From: CAKRJP01 sp963589425 | GTDB lineage: Bacteria > Bacillota > Clostridia > Lachnospirales > Lachnospiraceae | Direction of reading: 5' to 3' | Assembly: GCA_963589425.1 (NCBI GenBank) | Contig: CAVAKZ010000002.1 | Span: forward strand, 50,973 to 114,972 | Length of the DNA: 64,000 nucleotides | Shown here: positions 33,631 through 42,127 of the stretch, one piece after another | How positions within the stretch are numbered: position 1 is the stretch's first letter | Layout of the letters: every line of letters begins with the position of its first letter | Translations under genes and position numbers: made by a program | Notes under the pieces: generated by a model | Told to the model about the DNA's origin: nothing | Database searches by the model: none | The model's input: only the letters and a program-made list of their open reading frames with translations

Positions 33631-34598
33631 AGCCATGACAACAAATTTACCACCCAGTATTTTTTCTTATCAATCATACGAAATTGTAATTTCTCTTTTC
33701 CGTTCATGGTAACTAAATATATATTTTTCCTGTAGTCTGGATATTGCTTTGCTACAAAATTTTGGAATTTCCGAATATAGTCTCTATCTCCCTTACGATA
33801 TAGGATTTCCTTCACAGGAATGAAATAGGCATGAAATAATGCCATATACTCTAGCTCACTGCGGTATTTGAAGAAGGCTCCCTGGTCCTCATAAAACTTC
33901 TTTACAGTTTTAATCATGGCACAGCGGTCCTTGAAGTTTTTCTCTTCCTTGGCGGTAGTCATAATAGACCCTTCCCGTATTACATAATTGTAAAAAGGCT
34001 CCTTTACATAGGAGATGGTATCCGCCTTTAGGAAAAATTTAGGGCTGCTGCCTAGGTCCTCATAGTAATAGCCTTCCGGATATCTCACGCCGCTTTTTTC
34101 AAAGAAATCTCTTTTAAACATGCGATTCCATGCGGATATGGACTCAAACAAGACCATGGGATATTCTTTTAAGCTAAAGGCTCTGTCCTCCGGAATAGCG
34201 TCTATACTACATACTTCTATGGATCCGTCCGGTTCTAAGCGCTGGTAGTCAAAGAGTATCATATCACTGCCATATTTTTCTCCCGATGCGACGCATTTTT
34301 CTACTAAATAATGGGAAATGTAATCATCGCTGTCTACAAAAAGGAGATAGTCTCCTGTGGCTTCCTTTGCTCCCTCATTTCTCGCATGGCCAAGGCCTCC
34401 GTTTTTCTTGTGGATAACCTTAATGCGAGAATCTTCTTCTGCAAAGGCATCGCACATAGCAGGGCAGCCATCAGGGGATTCATCATCTACTAAAATGATT
34501 TCCAGGTTCTGGTAACTTTGCCTGCGGAGGCTGTCTACGCAGCGGTGGAGGTAGGCTTCTACATTGTAGATAGGGACTACTATACTTACTTTGCTCAT
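33609..34598 (-). CDS. Glycosyltransferase family 2
   Basis: This 329-residue protein begins MSKVSIVVPIYNVEAYLHRC and has EIILVDDESPDGC, KNGGLGHARNEG and the metal-binding VDSDDY. ATG 34598 is chosen because AAGGAAG lies 5 bases before it; a longer frame from 34658 has no site and no conserved sequence. It is cytoplasmic and follows a GT4 gene. The donor sugar is unknown. Confidence 0.88.
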   Translation of the reverse strand: MSKVSIVVPIYNVEAYLHRCVDSLRRQSYQNLEIILVDDESPDGCPAMCDAFAEEDSRIKVIHKKNGGLGHARNEGAKEATGDYLLFVDSDDYISHYLVEKCVASGEKYGSDMILFDYQRLEPDGSIEVCSIDAIPEDRAFSLKEYPMVLFESISAWNRMFKRDFFEKSGVRYPEGYYYEDLGSSPKFFLKADTISYVKEPFYNYVIREGSIMTTAKEEKNFKDRCAMIKTVKKFYEDQGAFFKYRSELEYMALFHAYFIPVKEILYRKGDRDYIRKFQNFVAKQYPDYRKNIYLVTMNGKEKLQFRMIDKKKYWVVNLLSWLRSKIHK

Positions 34599-34680
34599 GT
34601 CGTCTTCCTTATCAAAATCGCAACTATTCTGCCCCATATGCAGAATGCAGTTTTGCATGGTTCCAAATAGTTACGCATAA

Positions 34681-35835
34681 TCAATTAAATAGGTTCCATA
34701 TTTCCTGAGTTTGTCTTTCCATGTCGTGGGCCTGGGCTCCTGGAAGGTAATGAGCACAGGTTCGCTTTTTCTTGTTTCCAACGATTCTTTTTGCCCAGTA
34801 ATCTGGTTTTTTCTTAAGAGACAAGAAGTAACAGTTATGGGTGATCTTGGATTCTTTTGTTATGGTGTCGCTCATGTAGCAGGGTAGGCCTGCGGACTGA
34901 GCTTCGATACCTGCAATCGGGAGGCCTTCGAAGTTAGAAGGAAGAAGAAAGGCATCCATACCTTGATAGAGAGCGTGGGTATCGCTTCTTCTTCCTAATA
35001 GCTTTACACAGTCTTCTAATCCCATTTCCTTTATGCGTTTTTTCACTTCCTGAAATCTTGGGCCGTCTCCTACTAGCCATAACTTTGCTTCTGGTTGGAT
35101 TTCATGGACCTTGTTAAAGATTTCTAATAGGAAGTAGTGATTTTTCTGATAACAGAAGTTTCCTACATGGCCATAGACATAATCTTCCCGAGCACAACCT
35201 AGTTCTTTGCGAATGGATTCTCTTAGCTCTGGATCGTAGGAGAATTTTTTTCTGTCTACGGCATTGTGTATTACCTGAAAGTTTTCTGACTCTACGATTT
35301 TCCTTGGGAAGAGCCACTCTCCGGCTTTTATAGAGCATCCGTAGAATTCATTTCCGTAACGATAGAGGAAGTGTTTGCATAGGTTATGTATGGTGTCAAA
35401 TACAAACCGCTTTAGCTTGCTTTCACAGTCGTTTCCGCTAGAATGACTGTGAATCATGCGTCGTTTCACTCCTGCATCTTTGGCAGCTTTTGCCGCTATT
35501 AGGTCGATGGCTGTAGATATATTGAAATAAACAGCATCATATGCCCCCTGCTCTAGAATCTCTCGCACTTTGTCATACTGCCCCTTCGGGTGTTTTAGAT
35601 TTGGTATGGCATAGATTTTCGATCCGTAGGCTGCTAGTTTTTTTTCTAGATTTGGCTCTACTTCGTTAGTGAGAAAATCCAGGGTGATAGTTCCCTGGAT
35701 TTTCTCATTCTCTTTTTTCTCTGTTTCTGGCCAAGCCAAAGCACTATGATTGGAAATCTGCTCCAAAACATTTAATAAATATTTATCGATTCCACCGGAT
35801 TTTCCATCCATTATAAATCCTACAAGTACTTTCAT
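34681..35835 (-). CDS. Glycosyltransferase family 4 (GT-B)
   Basis: This 384-residue protein has a Gly-rich N-terminal loop (GFIMDGKSGGIDKYLLN), a HSHSSGND acceptor site and the GT4 C-terminal donor site: VGNFCYQKNHYFL, LVGDGPRFQEVKK and PSNFEGLPIAGIEAQ (E-x7-E). ATG 35835 is preferred to GTG 35841 because AGAGG lies 5 bases upstream of it. It is a retaining enzyme of the polysaccharide operon; the sugar is unknown. Confidence 0.88.
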   Translation of the reverse strand: MKVLVGFIMDGKSGGIDKYLLNVLEQISNHSALAWPETEKKENEKIQGTITLDFLTNEVEPNLEKKLAAYGSKIYAIPNLKHPKGQYDKVREILEQGAYDAVYFNISTAIDLIAAKAAKDAGVKRRMIHSHSSGNDCESKLKRFVFDTIHNLCKHFLYRYGNEFYGCSIKAGEWLFPRKIVESENFQVIHNAVDRKKFSYDPELRESIRKELGCAREDYVYGHVGNFCYQKNHYFLLEIFNKVHEIQPEAKLWLVGDGPRFQEVKKRIKEMGLEDCVKLLGRRSDTHALYQGMDAFLLPSNFEGLPIAGIEAQSAGLPCYMSDTITKESKITHNCYFLSLKKKPDYWAKRIVGNKKKRTCAHYLPGAQAHDMERQTQEIWNLFN

Positions 35836-35859
35836 ATGCACCTCTCATCCAAATACTAT

Positions 35860-37425
35860 TTAGGCCTGTTTTTCACTTTCTTCTTCCATTCTGTGTCCTG
35901 ATAGATTTACTAAATATCCAGCAAAGATCCACAGTACTGCTGCACTGACGGAATTGGTATATAATCCGTCTAACAAAAAGACCATTCCCACTACCACGGT
36001 TCCTACGCAGCATAACATTGGAATCGAATAGAATTCGTGAATTTCTTTCTTTGCAAATATACCTTTCAATACATAGACCACAAGCCTAAGAAGAATCAAT
36101 ACAAAAAGAATCGCTCCTAAGCCTCCCTGGTAAGCCAATACGTTAAAAAACTCATTGTGAAGACTAGTATAGACTCCCTGGGCATTATCTACTGCATAGG
36201 TGGTTGGCACATTTTCCTGGGCATAATCTGCAAAGGTACTATATCCTGCTCCATAAATCGGACTACTCTGCCATACTTCTATGGCACTCTTCCAAAGACT
36301 TAATCTTCCGTTGGAAGCATCTTCTTCTAATTGTTTTTCCCGCTCTGTTACGACCTTTTCCTCAGTAGTATTTTTTTTCTGACTACTGCTTGATGACGTA
36401 CTCTTGTTGGTACTTTGTGTAGTGTTCTGTGTAGTATTCTGACTAGAACTCTGATTTGCTTTCTGAACAGCTTGTCTTTCTTCCTCTTGCTTTTTCGCCT
36501 CTTCTTGCTTTAAAGCTTCTTCTTTTTCCTTTGCTGCCTGTTCCTGATACTGGATGTTATTTTCTTTCCAAATATAACCTCCTAGGTAACAGACTCCTAT
36601 AAAAACAACTAAGACTATAGCCAAAGATACTGTCTTTGCACCGTGTTTTTTTCCATCTAAATTCACAGTTTGTTCTTTCCACTTCTTATAGAAGAATGTC
36701 ACAAAAAAGAATGCTAAACCAATCGTCAAAGCTAGAAGTGCTGTTCTGGAATCCGCAAACATAACATATCCATAATCCGCTGCCACTGCAAGAACACAGA
36801 GGATCCTTACAAAAACCCTGCTGCTAATAACAAGCCATCCAATGGCTATAAAAACACCGATTACACTGATGATTGCACCGTAATTAGGATCTGTATAAAC
36901 ACCCCAAAGGCGATCCCAAGTAAATCCTGTAATAAGGATCTCTCCGTCGGCAGTGGTTAAAAATTCAGAATAAGATTCCGGCAGCATTTTAAGACTGGCA
37001 ATTGCCCCTATTACTGAGGCAATCAGCACCAGGCTGCTGATAATCTTATACTCAAATATAACATGGCTTTTCTCGCGTTTTAAGGGAATAGCATAAAGTC
37101 CAAAGAATTGGATTCCCATCCAGATCAGCCACTTTAAATTATCAGTCATACCATATTGGCGATTCATAAATGTACTAAGCAAGAAACTTAGACACATAAG
37201 CGCCATCAGAATAAGTCCCGGAGTATTCCTATAATCTTTCCAGTTAATGACTCTAGCTAAAACCACAAAAGCTCCTAAAACCATAGTGAGTTTTACAAAG
37301 ATTGACTGGGCAGGTGACATATAAAGAACCGTCACATAGGTAGCAAAGGCCAGTAAAATATAGCTGATTTTAAATGCAAGTTCTAAATATTCCTGCCAGG
37401 CAAATCTCATCTTATTAATTTCCAT
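35860..37425 (-). CDS. O-antigen ligase / Wzy_C family membrane protein
   Basis: This 521-residue protein has about twelve membrane helices and an O-antigen ligase (Wzy_C) type large outer loop. The loop (about residues 285-395) starts with a Glu/Lys/Gln-rich helix and continues into a Ser/Thr/Asn/Gln-rich segment, then has SPIYGAGYSTF and LHNEFFNVLAYQGG, both typical of the family. It probably polymerises repeat units or transfers the glycan outside the cell. It is the second polymerase-like protein of the locus. The low-complexity loop is unusually long. Confidence 0.8.
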   Translation of the reverse strand: MEINKMRFAWQEYLELAFKISYILLAFATYVTVLYMSPAQSIFVKLTMVLGAFVVLARVINWKDYRNTPGLILMALMCLSFLLSTFMNRQYGMTDNLKWLIWMGIQFFGLYAIPLKREKSHVIFEYKIISSLVLIASVIGAIASLKMLPESYSEFLTTADGEILITGFTWDRLWGVYTDPNYGAIISVIGVFIAIGWLVISSRVFVRILCVLAVAADYGYVMFADSRTALLALTIGLAFFFVTFFYKKWKEQTVNLDGKKHGAKTVSLAIVLVVFIGVCYLGGYIWKENNIQYQEQAAKEKEEALKQEEAKKQEEERQAVQKANQSSSQNTTQNTTQSTNKSTSSSSSQKKNTTEEKVVTEREKQLEEDASNGRLSLWKSAIEVWQSSPIYGAGYSTFADYAQENVPTTYAVDNAQGVYTSLHNEFFNVLAYQGGLGAILFVLILLRLVVYVLKGIFAKKEIHEFYSIPMLCCVGTVVVGMVFLLDGLYTNSVSAAVLWIFAGYLVNLSGHRMEEESEKQA

Positions 37426-37483
37426 TCCAAATTCCCTTTCAATTATCTTTTTATTACTTCACTGGCCCCTGCTTCCCCAAACT

Positions 37484-38716
37484 TTAGCCTCGTTTATTTC
37501 CCTCAATCAAACCGCGAATCAACTCTTCAATCTTACGATATGATTTCGGCCGGTCAAACTGTTCCTCTGCAATCTGTCTTGCTCTTCGTCCCATTTCCAA
37601 TCGACGCTCTTCATGAGTGTAAAGTTTCTCAATGGCATTTGCAAGAATCTCCGGATCCTCCGGCATAATATTAAATCCAAATCCGTCCTTTTTTACTTTT
37701 CCACGAAATTCCGGACTCATACAGGTATTGATCATAGCCTTTCCTGCTGCCAGATAATCCCCAATCTTTGTTACGATACTCTGTGGTGCTTTCTTTACAA
37801 AGGAATTTACTAACACGTCTGACTCTGTAAGATAGGCTGCCATAAGATCATATGGGGTATAGCCTAAAAATTCTACATTATCTGCATGAACATCTTTAGC
37901 CAACTGCTCTAACTCAGGCTTTAAGGGTCCATCTCCCAAAATCTTAATCTTAATATCACTGCGGCCCCTTCGTTTTAGCTCCTCTCCTGCTAAAACCATG
38001 GTGCGGATATCGTAACTGGTTCCGATGGTTCCTGCGTAGGAAACCCAAAATTCATTTCCGGGCTTCTCAATATTCTTTGCCTGGTCTTTTGCTCCCTCAT
38101 CAAAGACTGCCAGCTCATTTCCTACATAAACAGTCTCTCTTGGAATAGGGCGGTCTTTTTTCTTAAATGGGCGGTCTCTGTACTCATCGGAAGTTCCAAT
38201 AACACCGGATACTAGGCTGTATACTTTTTCCGCATCCCGAAGCAGAGGGTAAAATACAATGTCACTAACCACCGGAATATCCACAACCATACGCATAGCC
38301 TCCGGCCAAAGGTCATTAACATCAGCCACAAAAGGAATGCCCTTTTTCTTAGCATACTCAGCTGCCGCCAAAGCCACATCATTAGGAGGGATCTCTGCAT
38401 AAAGAAGATCATAGTCCCCTTCTTCCTCCAAAAGCTTTGTCAAATTCTTAGCCGCAATCTTGTGGCTCCTAACTCTTCTTAAATCTATATTTTTCTTATA
38501 TCCTGGCTCATAGATAAATTTGATGCCGAATTTATAATCTTCTTTTTTAATCTTATCCAAATCCCTTTGGGCTTTCTCCCAGTGCTGAAAAGTGGTGGTA
38601 ATAAGATCCACCTCATAGCCTGCATCTGCCAAAAATTCACAAACCGAGCGAAATCTTGTATACCCCTTCTCATCATCTAGGCGAACACCCATAGTAATAA
38701 CAGCTACCTTATACAT
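37484..38716 (-). CDS. Glycosyltransferase family 4 (GT-B)
   Basis: This 410-residue protein has a GT4 layout: a short N-terminal strand with GVRLDDEKGYTRF, LLYAEIPPND, VADVNDLWPEA, then the donor half with YAGTIGTSYD, ILGDGPLKPELEQ and VNSFVKKAPQSIVTKIGDY. It follows the 232-residue initiating transferase by 63 bases, so it may add the second sugar of that glycan. It is cytoplasmic or peripheral. Confidence 0.85.
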   Translation of the reverse strand: MYKVAVITMGVRLDDEKGYTRFRSVCEFLADAGYEVDLITTTFQHWEKAQRDLDKIKKEDYKFGIKFIYEPGYKKNIDLRRVRSHKIAAKNLTKLLEEEGDYDLLYAEIPPNDVALAAAEYAKKKGIPFVADVNDLWPEAMRMVVDIPVVSDIVFYPLLRDAEKVYSLVSGVIGTSDEYRDRPFKKKDRPIPRETVYVGNELAVFDEGAKDQAKNIEKPGNEFWVSYAGTIGTSYDIRTMVLAGEELKRRGRSDIKIKILGDGPLKPELEQLAKDVHADNVEFLGYTPYDLMAAYLTESDVLVNSFVKKAPQSIVTKIGDYLAAGKAMINTCMSPEFRGKVKKDGFGFNIMPEDPEILANAIEKLYTHEERRLEMGRRARQIAEEQFDRPKSYRKIEELIRGLIEGNKRG

Positions 38717-38779
38717 CTTGCACCTCTATGTTTATATTTATATTTCTTTGTTTCAAAACTTTTTCTCAAAATTCATTTC

Positions 38780-39478
38780 TTAATGAAGGACCGCAAACAC
38801 AGTCTCTATCATAATTTTAATATCGCCCAAAGCACTGAAATGCTTTAGATAAGCCAGATTATGCTTCATCTTATCCGGGAGAATTCTCTTAATATAAACA
38901 TCATCTACAGCCTCTCCCCGGGAAATATATTCTTCCATGATCTCATCTTCGTCCTTGTAGACAATACTGGTTTTTGAAGTAATTCCTGCCGGCAAAAGAA
39001 GGGTGGCCCACATTTCCTCCGTATAGACATCCACATACTTTTTCACTTCTGGTCTGGTACCAACAAAACTCATATCCCCAAGCAGTACATTAAAAAGCTG
39101 GGGAAGCTCATCCAATCTACATTTTCTAAGGAGGTTCCCCATCCGGGTAATACGGCTGTCTCCACTGGTAGTCACAGCCGGGCCCTTCTTATCTGCATCC
39201 GCCACCATAGTACGGAATTTAAAAATTCGATATTTTCTGCCATACTGGGTAATGCGCTCCTGTCTGAAGAAAACAGGGCCCTTGCTGTCCAACTTGATAG
39301 CTAGGGAAAGACCTAACATGATGGGCGAAAGAACTACAATTAGAACTGTGGCTCCAGTTACATCAACGGCCCGTTTGATCTTGAGGCTTAAGCCCCGCTT
39401 TCTCAAGCGCTTATAATACGGCTTTACTTTGTCGTTTCGCATTTGCGCGGGAAGATCTTCCCATTTCTTTAAAGTCAT
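38780..39478 (-). CDS. Short (PglC-like) initiating sugar-phosphate transferase
   Basis: This 232-residue protein is a monotopic phosphoglycosyl transferase: a reentrant hydrophobic segment near 40-60, then FRQERITQYGRKYRIFKFRT, LDELPQLFNVLLGDMSFVGT and LLPAGITSKTS. It lacks the N-terminal helices of the WcaJ type and so resembles PglC/WcfS enzymes that often use UDP-2,4-diacetamido or other amino sugars. Upstream in the same direction are a PglF-like dehydratase and a PglE-like aminotransferase, which would make such a donor. This is the second initiating transferase of the window. Confidence 0.88.
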   Translation of the reverse strand: MTLKKWEDLPAQMRNDKVKPYYKRLRKRGLSLKIKRAVDVTGATVLIVVLSPIMLGLSLAIKLDSKGPVFFRQERITQYGRKYRIFKFRTMVADADKKGPAVTTSGDSRITRMGNLLRKCRLDELPQLFNVLLGDMSFVGTRPEVKKYVDVYTEEMWATLLLPAGITSKTSIVYKDEDEIMEEYISRGEAVDDVYIKRILPDKMKHNLAYLKHFSALGDIKIMIETVFAVLH

Positions 39479-39612
39479 AATCTATGTTCCTTCCAAATTA
39501 ATTCAAATTGAACGCCGTTTTTTTGCAATAACCGAATGTAACAAAGGCTTGTTTGTTGAGATTTCCATAGCAAGTGGTCATCTTTGTTTCCCAAGAACCA
39601 AGGCGTAGAAAG

Positions 39613-39733
39613 CAACAACCAAAGCAAAAGAAGGCCCTTGGAGCACGCCGGTCCTTAGGGCCGTTCTTTGACCCCTTAGTACCGCTGCGTGCGGAACGGA
39701 GCGCAAGCGTGTCTTCGTTGCTTTCGGTTTTTG
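39613..39733. repeat. Dispersed palindromic repeat, copy 1 (diverged)
   Basis: This 120-base stretch in a 296-base gap without a credible gene matches, in inverted orientation, the element at 47923-48066. By eye there are about 15 differences over some 110 bases. Its central hairpin keeps most pairing, but two positions and one indel are altered, and the terminal repeats seen in copy 2 are not recognisable. Open frames inside it are low-complexity shadows. Confidence 0.75.
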
Positions 39734-39774
39734 CATAAGCCGCCATCTTCCGGACTCAACAATTACCCAAGTCA

Positions 39775-40851
39775 TTATCTTCCGGACTTAGTCTTCGAAT
39801 AAACCATAGGCAGTCCATTACGTACAATATGTATACACCTTCCAAAGGCAGTAGCAAGCAATGCTGATCTGGTTTTCAATATCTTCAAGGCGATCTTGAG
39901 CATCCGACTATCCTTAGCCTCTGCCTGCATTACAAGATGCTTAAAAAGCGGATCCCGAAAAACCTTGCGAGCAAACTTTCTTCGATCTCTTCCTTTCATG
40001 CCGGATCTTTTGTCGCAGTTTCGCTCTAGGGCGGATAGGATGTATCTTCCGTAGAGGCCACCCAAGAGACTTCTTGCAGCCTTACTATCGGTTCCCCAGT
40101 ATTTTTGTTGGTCATAGAGCATCTGAATTCTTCGTCTGTGAACCGGATAGTAATCTGGCACAAACTTAGTAGTAAGGCTTCCACTCATTCGCTTGGCGTA
40201 ATGATAGGGAGCTATGTTTAAAAGGTTCATGGAACTTATATCATTGCAATATTGGATATTAAATACAATATCTTCTATAAGCCGCACGGTTTCATAGCGA
40301 AATCCCTTTTCTCGAATGTAGTCTAGCTTGTACATCTTGTTCCAGGCATAGCCATAAATGGTTTCCTGCTCCAGTTTTAATACATATTCTCTAAGAGCCT
40401 TTTGATTGGCAAAGATTTTTTCCTCTGGGCGAATCTCATGGCCATAGGAAAAGCTTCCATCTTCCCCGTAGTACTCCTCGATATGTCCAAAGACCACAAG
40501 CTGGGCCGGATTCTTTTCTAAGGATGCAGCCACTTTTTCAAGAAGGTCCAGGTCCACCGTATCATCAGGATCCATAAACCAAATATAATGTCCATGGGCA
40601 TACGCAATCCCTGTATTTCTAGCTTCGCTAAGACCTTTGTTTTTCTCGTGATGTACCACAAAAATACGATCATCTGTAAGAGCTAGCTCATCGGAGAGTT
40701 TCCCTGTTTTGTCCGGGGATCCATCTTCCACGATTAAAAGCTCCCAATCAGAGAAAGTCTGGTTTTTGATACATTCTACTGCTTTCGCTAAATATTTTTC
40801 TACGCCGTAGGATGGCATTACCACACTAAATAATGGGCGCAAATTTTCCAT
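39775..40851 (-). CDS. Glycosyltransferase family 2
   Basis: This 358-residue protein has FSVVMPSYGVEKYLAKAVEC, LLIVEDGSPDKTG, KNKGLSEARNTG and the metal site MDPDDT. It is cytoplasmic and sits between a dispersed repeat and the aminotransferase gene, 25 bases from the latter. A sugar donor cannot be assigned. The C-terminal 100 residues are basic, which may aid membrane contact. Confidence 0.87.
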   Translation of the reverse strand: MENLRPLFSVVMPSYGVEKYLAKAVECIKNQTFSDWELLIVEDGSPDKTGKLSDELALTDDRIFVVHHEKNKGLSEARNTGIAYAHGHYIWFMDPDDTVDLDLLEKVAASLEKNPAQLVVFGHIEEYYGEDGSFSYGHEIRPEEKIFANQKALREYVLKLEQETIYGYAWNKMYKLDYIREKGFRYETVRLIEDIVFNIQYCNDISSMNLLNIAPYHYAKRMSGSLTTKFVPDYYPVHRRRIQMLYDQQKYWGTDSKAARSLLGGLYGRYILSALERNCDKRSGMKGRDRRKFARKVFRDPLFKHLVMQAEAKDSRMLKIALKILKTRSALLATAFGRCIHIVRNGLPMVYSKTKSGR

Positions 40852-40876
40852 AGTTAAACTCCTATATAATTATTTT

Positions 40877-42079
40877 TTATAGGCAACTTTTGAAGGTTTC
40901 AATTACATATTCCTGCTGTTCATCGGTAAGACAGGTATGTAATGGCAAGGTAATCTCACATTCAAATTGGCCATAGGCATTTGGATAATCTTTAATGTCA
41001 AATCCAAGATTCTTATAAGCTGTAAGTAGTGGTAATGGCTTATAGTGGACATTTGTTGCAATTCCCGCCTCTGCCATCTTGGTAATGATGTCATTACATT
41101 CTTCCCTGCTTTTTCCTGGAAGTCTGGTAAGATACAAATGTCCGGTAGAGGTGCTATCCTCTGTAAAATGTTCCAACACATCTACTCCCAATGGCTTTAA
41201 GACTTCGTCGTATCTTTGGATTAATTCCTTACGTCTTGCCAAAATCCCATCGTAGCGCTTCATCTGGGCCAATCCGATGGCTGCCTGAATATCTGTCATA
41301 TTGCATTTGTAAAGAGGTGCCACAATATCATATTCCCAAGCACCAGCCTTAGTTTTTGCCAGGGCATCTTTTGACTGTCCATGAAGGGAAAGAAGCATAT
41401 AATCTTTGTACAGAGCTTCTTCGTCAATTCCCGCCTCTAAAATTGCAGAAGACCAGGTTGCGCCTCCACCTTCTGCGGTAGTAAGGTTCTTTACTGCATG
41501 GAAGGAGAAGCAGGTAAAGTCTACTACCTGTCCGCAATGCTTTCCTTTTGCTTTTGCTCCAAAAGCGTGAGCAGCATCTGCCATGACAAGAATTCGTCCA
41601 AGTTTCTCTTGACGGTGGCTTGCAGGTGTAAATAAATTCTTCTTTTCCTCCACGATTTTAAAGATTTCATCATAGTAAGGATACATAATCCCTGCAAGGT
41701 CTACGCAGATAATGGCCTTGGTTTTTTCTGTCACTGCAGCTTCTACCTTTTCAGGATCCATAATATAGCTTCCCGGCAAGGTATCTACCAATACAGGCCT
41801 TGCCCCCACATGACAAATAACACTACAGCTTGCGGTATAGGTATAAGCGGTGGTGATAATCTCATCCCCTGCTCCGATTCCCATAGCTCTCAGGGTCATT
41901 TCCATACAGGCTGTTGCGGAATTCAGGGCTACTGCCTTTGAAGTTTTACATCGATCTGCAATCTGTTTTTCAAATTCCTTGGTGCGGGGGCCTGTAGTGA
42001 TCCAACCACTGCGAAGGGCCTCTGCCACCTCATTAATTTCTGCTTCTGTAATATCCGGAGGTGAAAATGGTACGTTCAT
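40877..42079 (-). CDS. DegT/DnrJ/EryC1 sugar aminotransferase (PglE-like)
   Basis: This 400-residue PLP enzyme has the internal aldimine Lys197 in FHAVKNLTTAEGG, the substrate loop ALNSATACMEM and TAYTYTASCSVI, and DAAHAFGA. It makes a 4-amino sugar nucleotide from the 4-keto product of the dehydratase encoded next upstream. The gene order dehydratase-aminotransferase-...-PglC-like transferase suggests a UDP-2-acetamido-4-amino-2,4,6-trideoxy hexose starting the glycan. No N-acetyltransferase of the PglD type is visible in the window. Two 14-base tandem repeats lie just before its start. Confidence 0.9.
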   Translation of the reverse strand: MNVPFSPPDITEAEINEVAEALRSGWITTGPRTKEFEKQIADRCKTSKAVALNSATACMEMTLRAMGIGAGDEIITTAYTYTASCSVICHVGARPVLVDTLPGSYIMDPEKVEAAVTEKTKAIICVDLAGIMYPYYDEIFKIVEEKKNLFTPASHRQEKLGRILVMADAAHAFGAKAKGKHCGQVVDFTCFSFHAVKNLTTAEGGGATWSSAILEAGIDEEALYKDYMLLSLHGQSKDALAKTKAGAWEYDIVAPLYKCNMTDIQAAIGLAQMKRYDGILARRKELIQRYDEVLKPLGVDVLEHFTEDSTSTGHLYLTRLPGKSREECNDIITKMAEAGIATNVHYKPLPLLTAYKNLGFDIKDYPNAYGQFECEITLPLHTCLTDEQQEYVIETFKSCL

Positions 42080-42091
42080 AATAATCCTGCC

Positions 42092-42119
42092 TTTCTATCT
42101 ACATGTTTCTATCTACATG
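42092..42119. repeat. Two 14-base tandem repeats before the aminotransferase gene
   Basis: TTTCTATCTACATG occurs twice head-to-tail, with a third partial copy following. It lies in the 48-base gap between the dehydratase stop and the aminotransferase start. Length change would alter the spacing but not coding sequence. Confidence 0.8.
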
Positions 42120-42127
42120 CTTCCATC

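Noticed and set aside
39498..39775. Two overlapping minus-strand frames of 65-82 codons in the repeat at 39.6 kb
   Set aside because: The sequence is that of a dispersed non-coding repeat, composition is odd, and a related frame appears in the other copy near 47.8-48.0 kb only because of the shared DNA.
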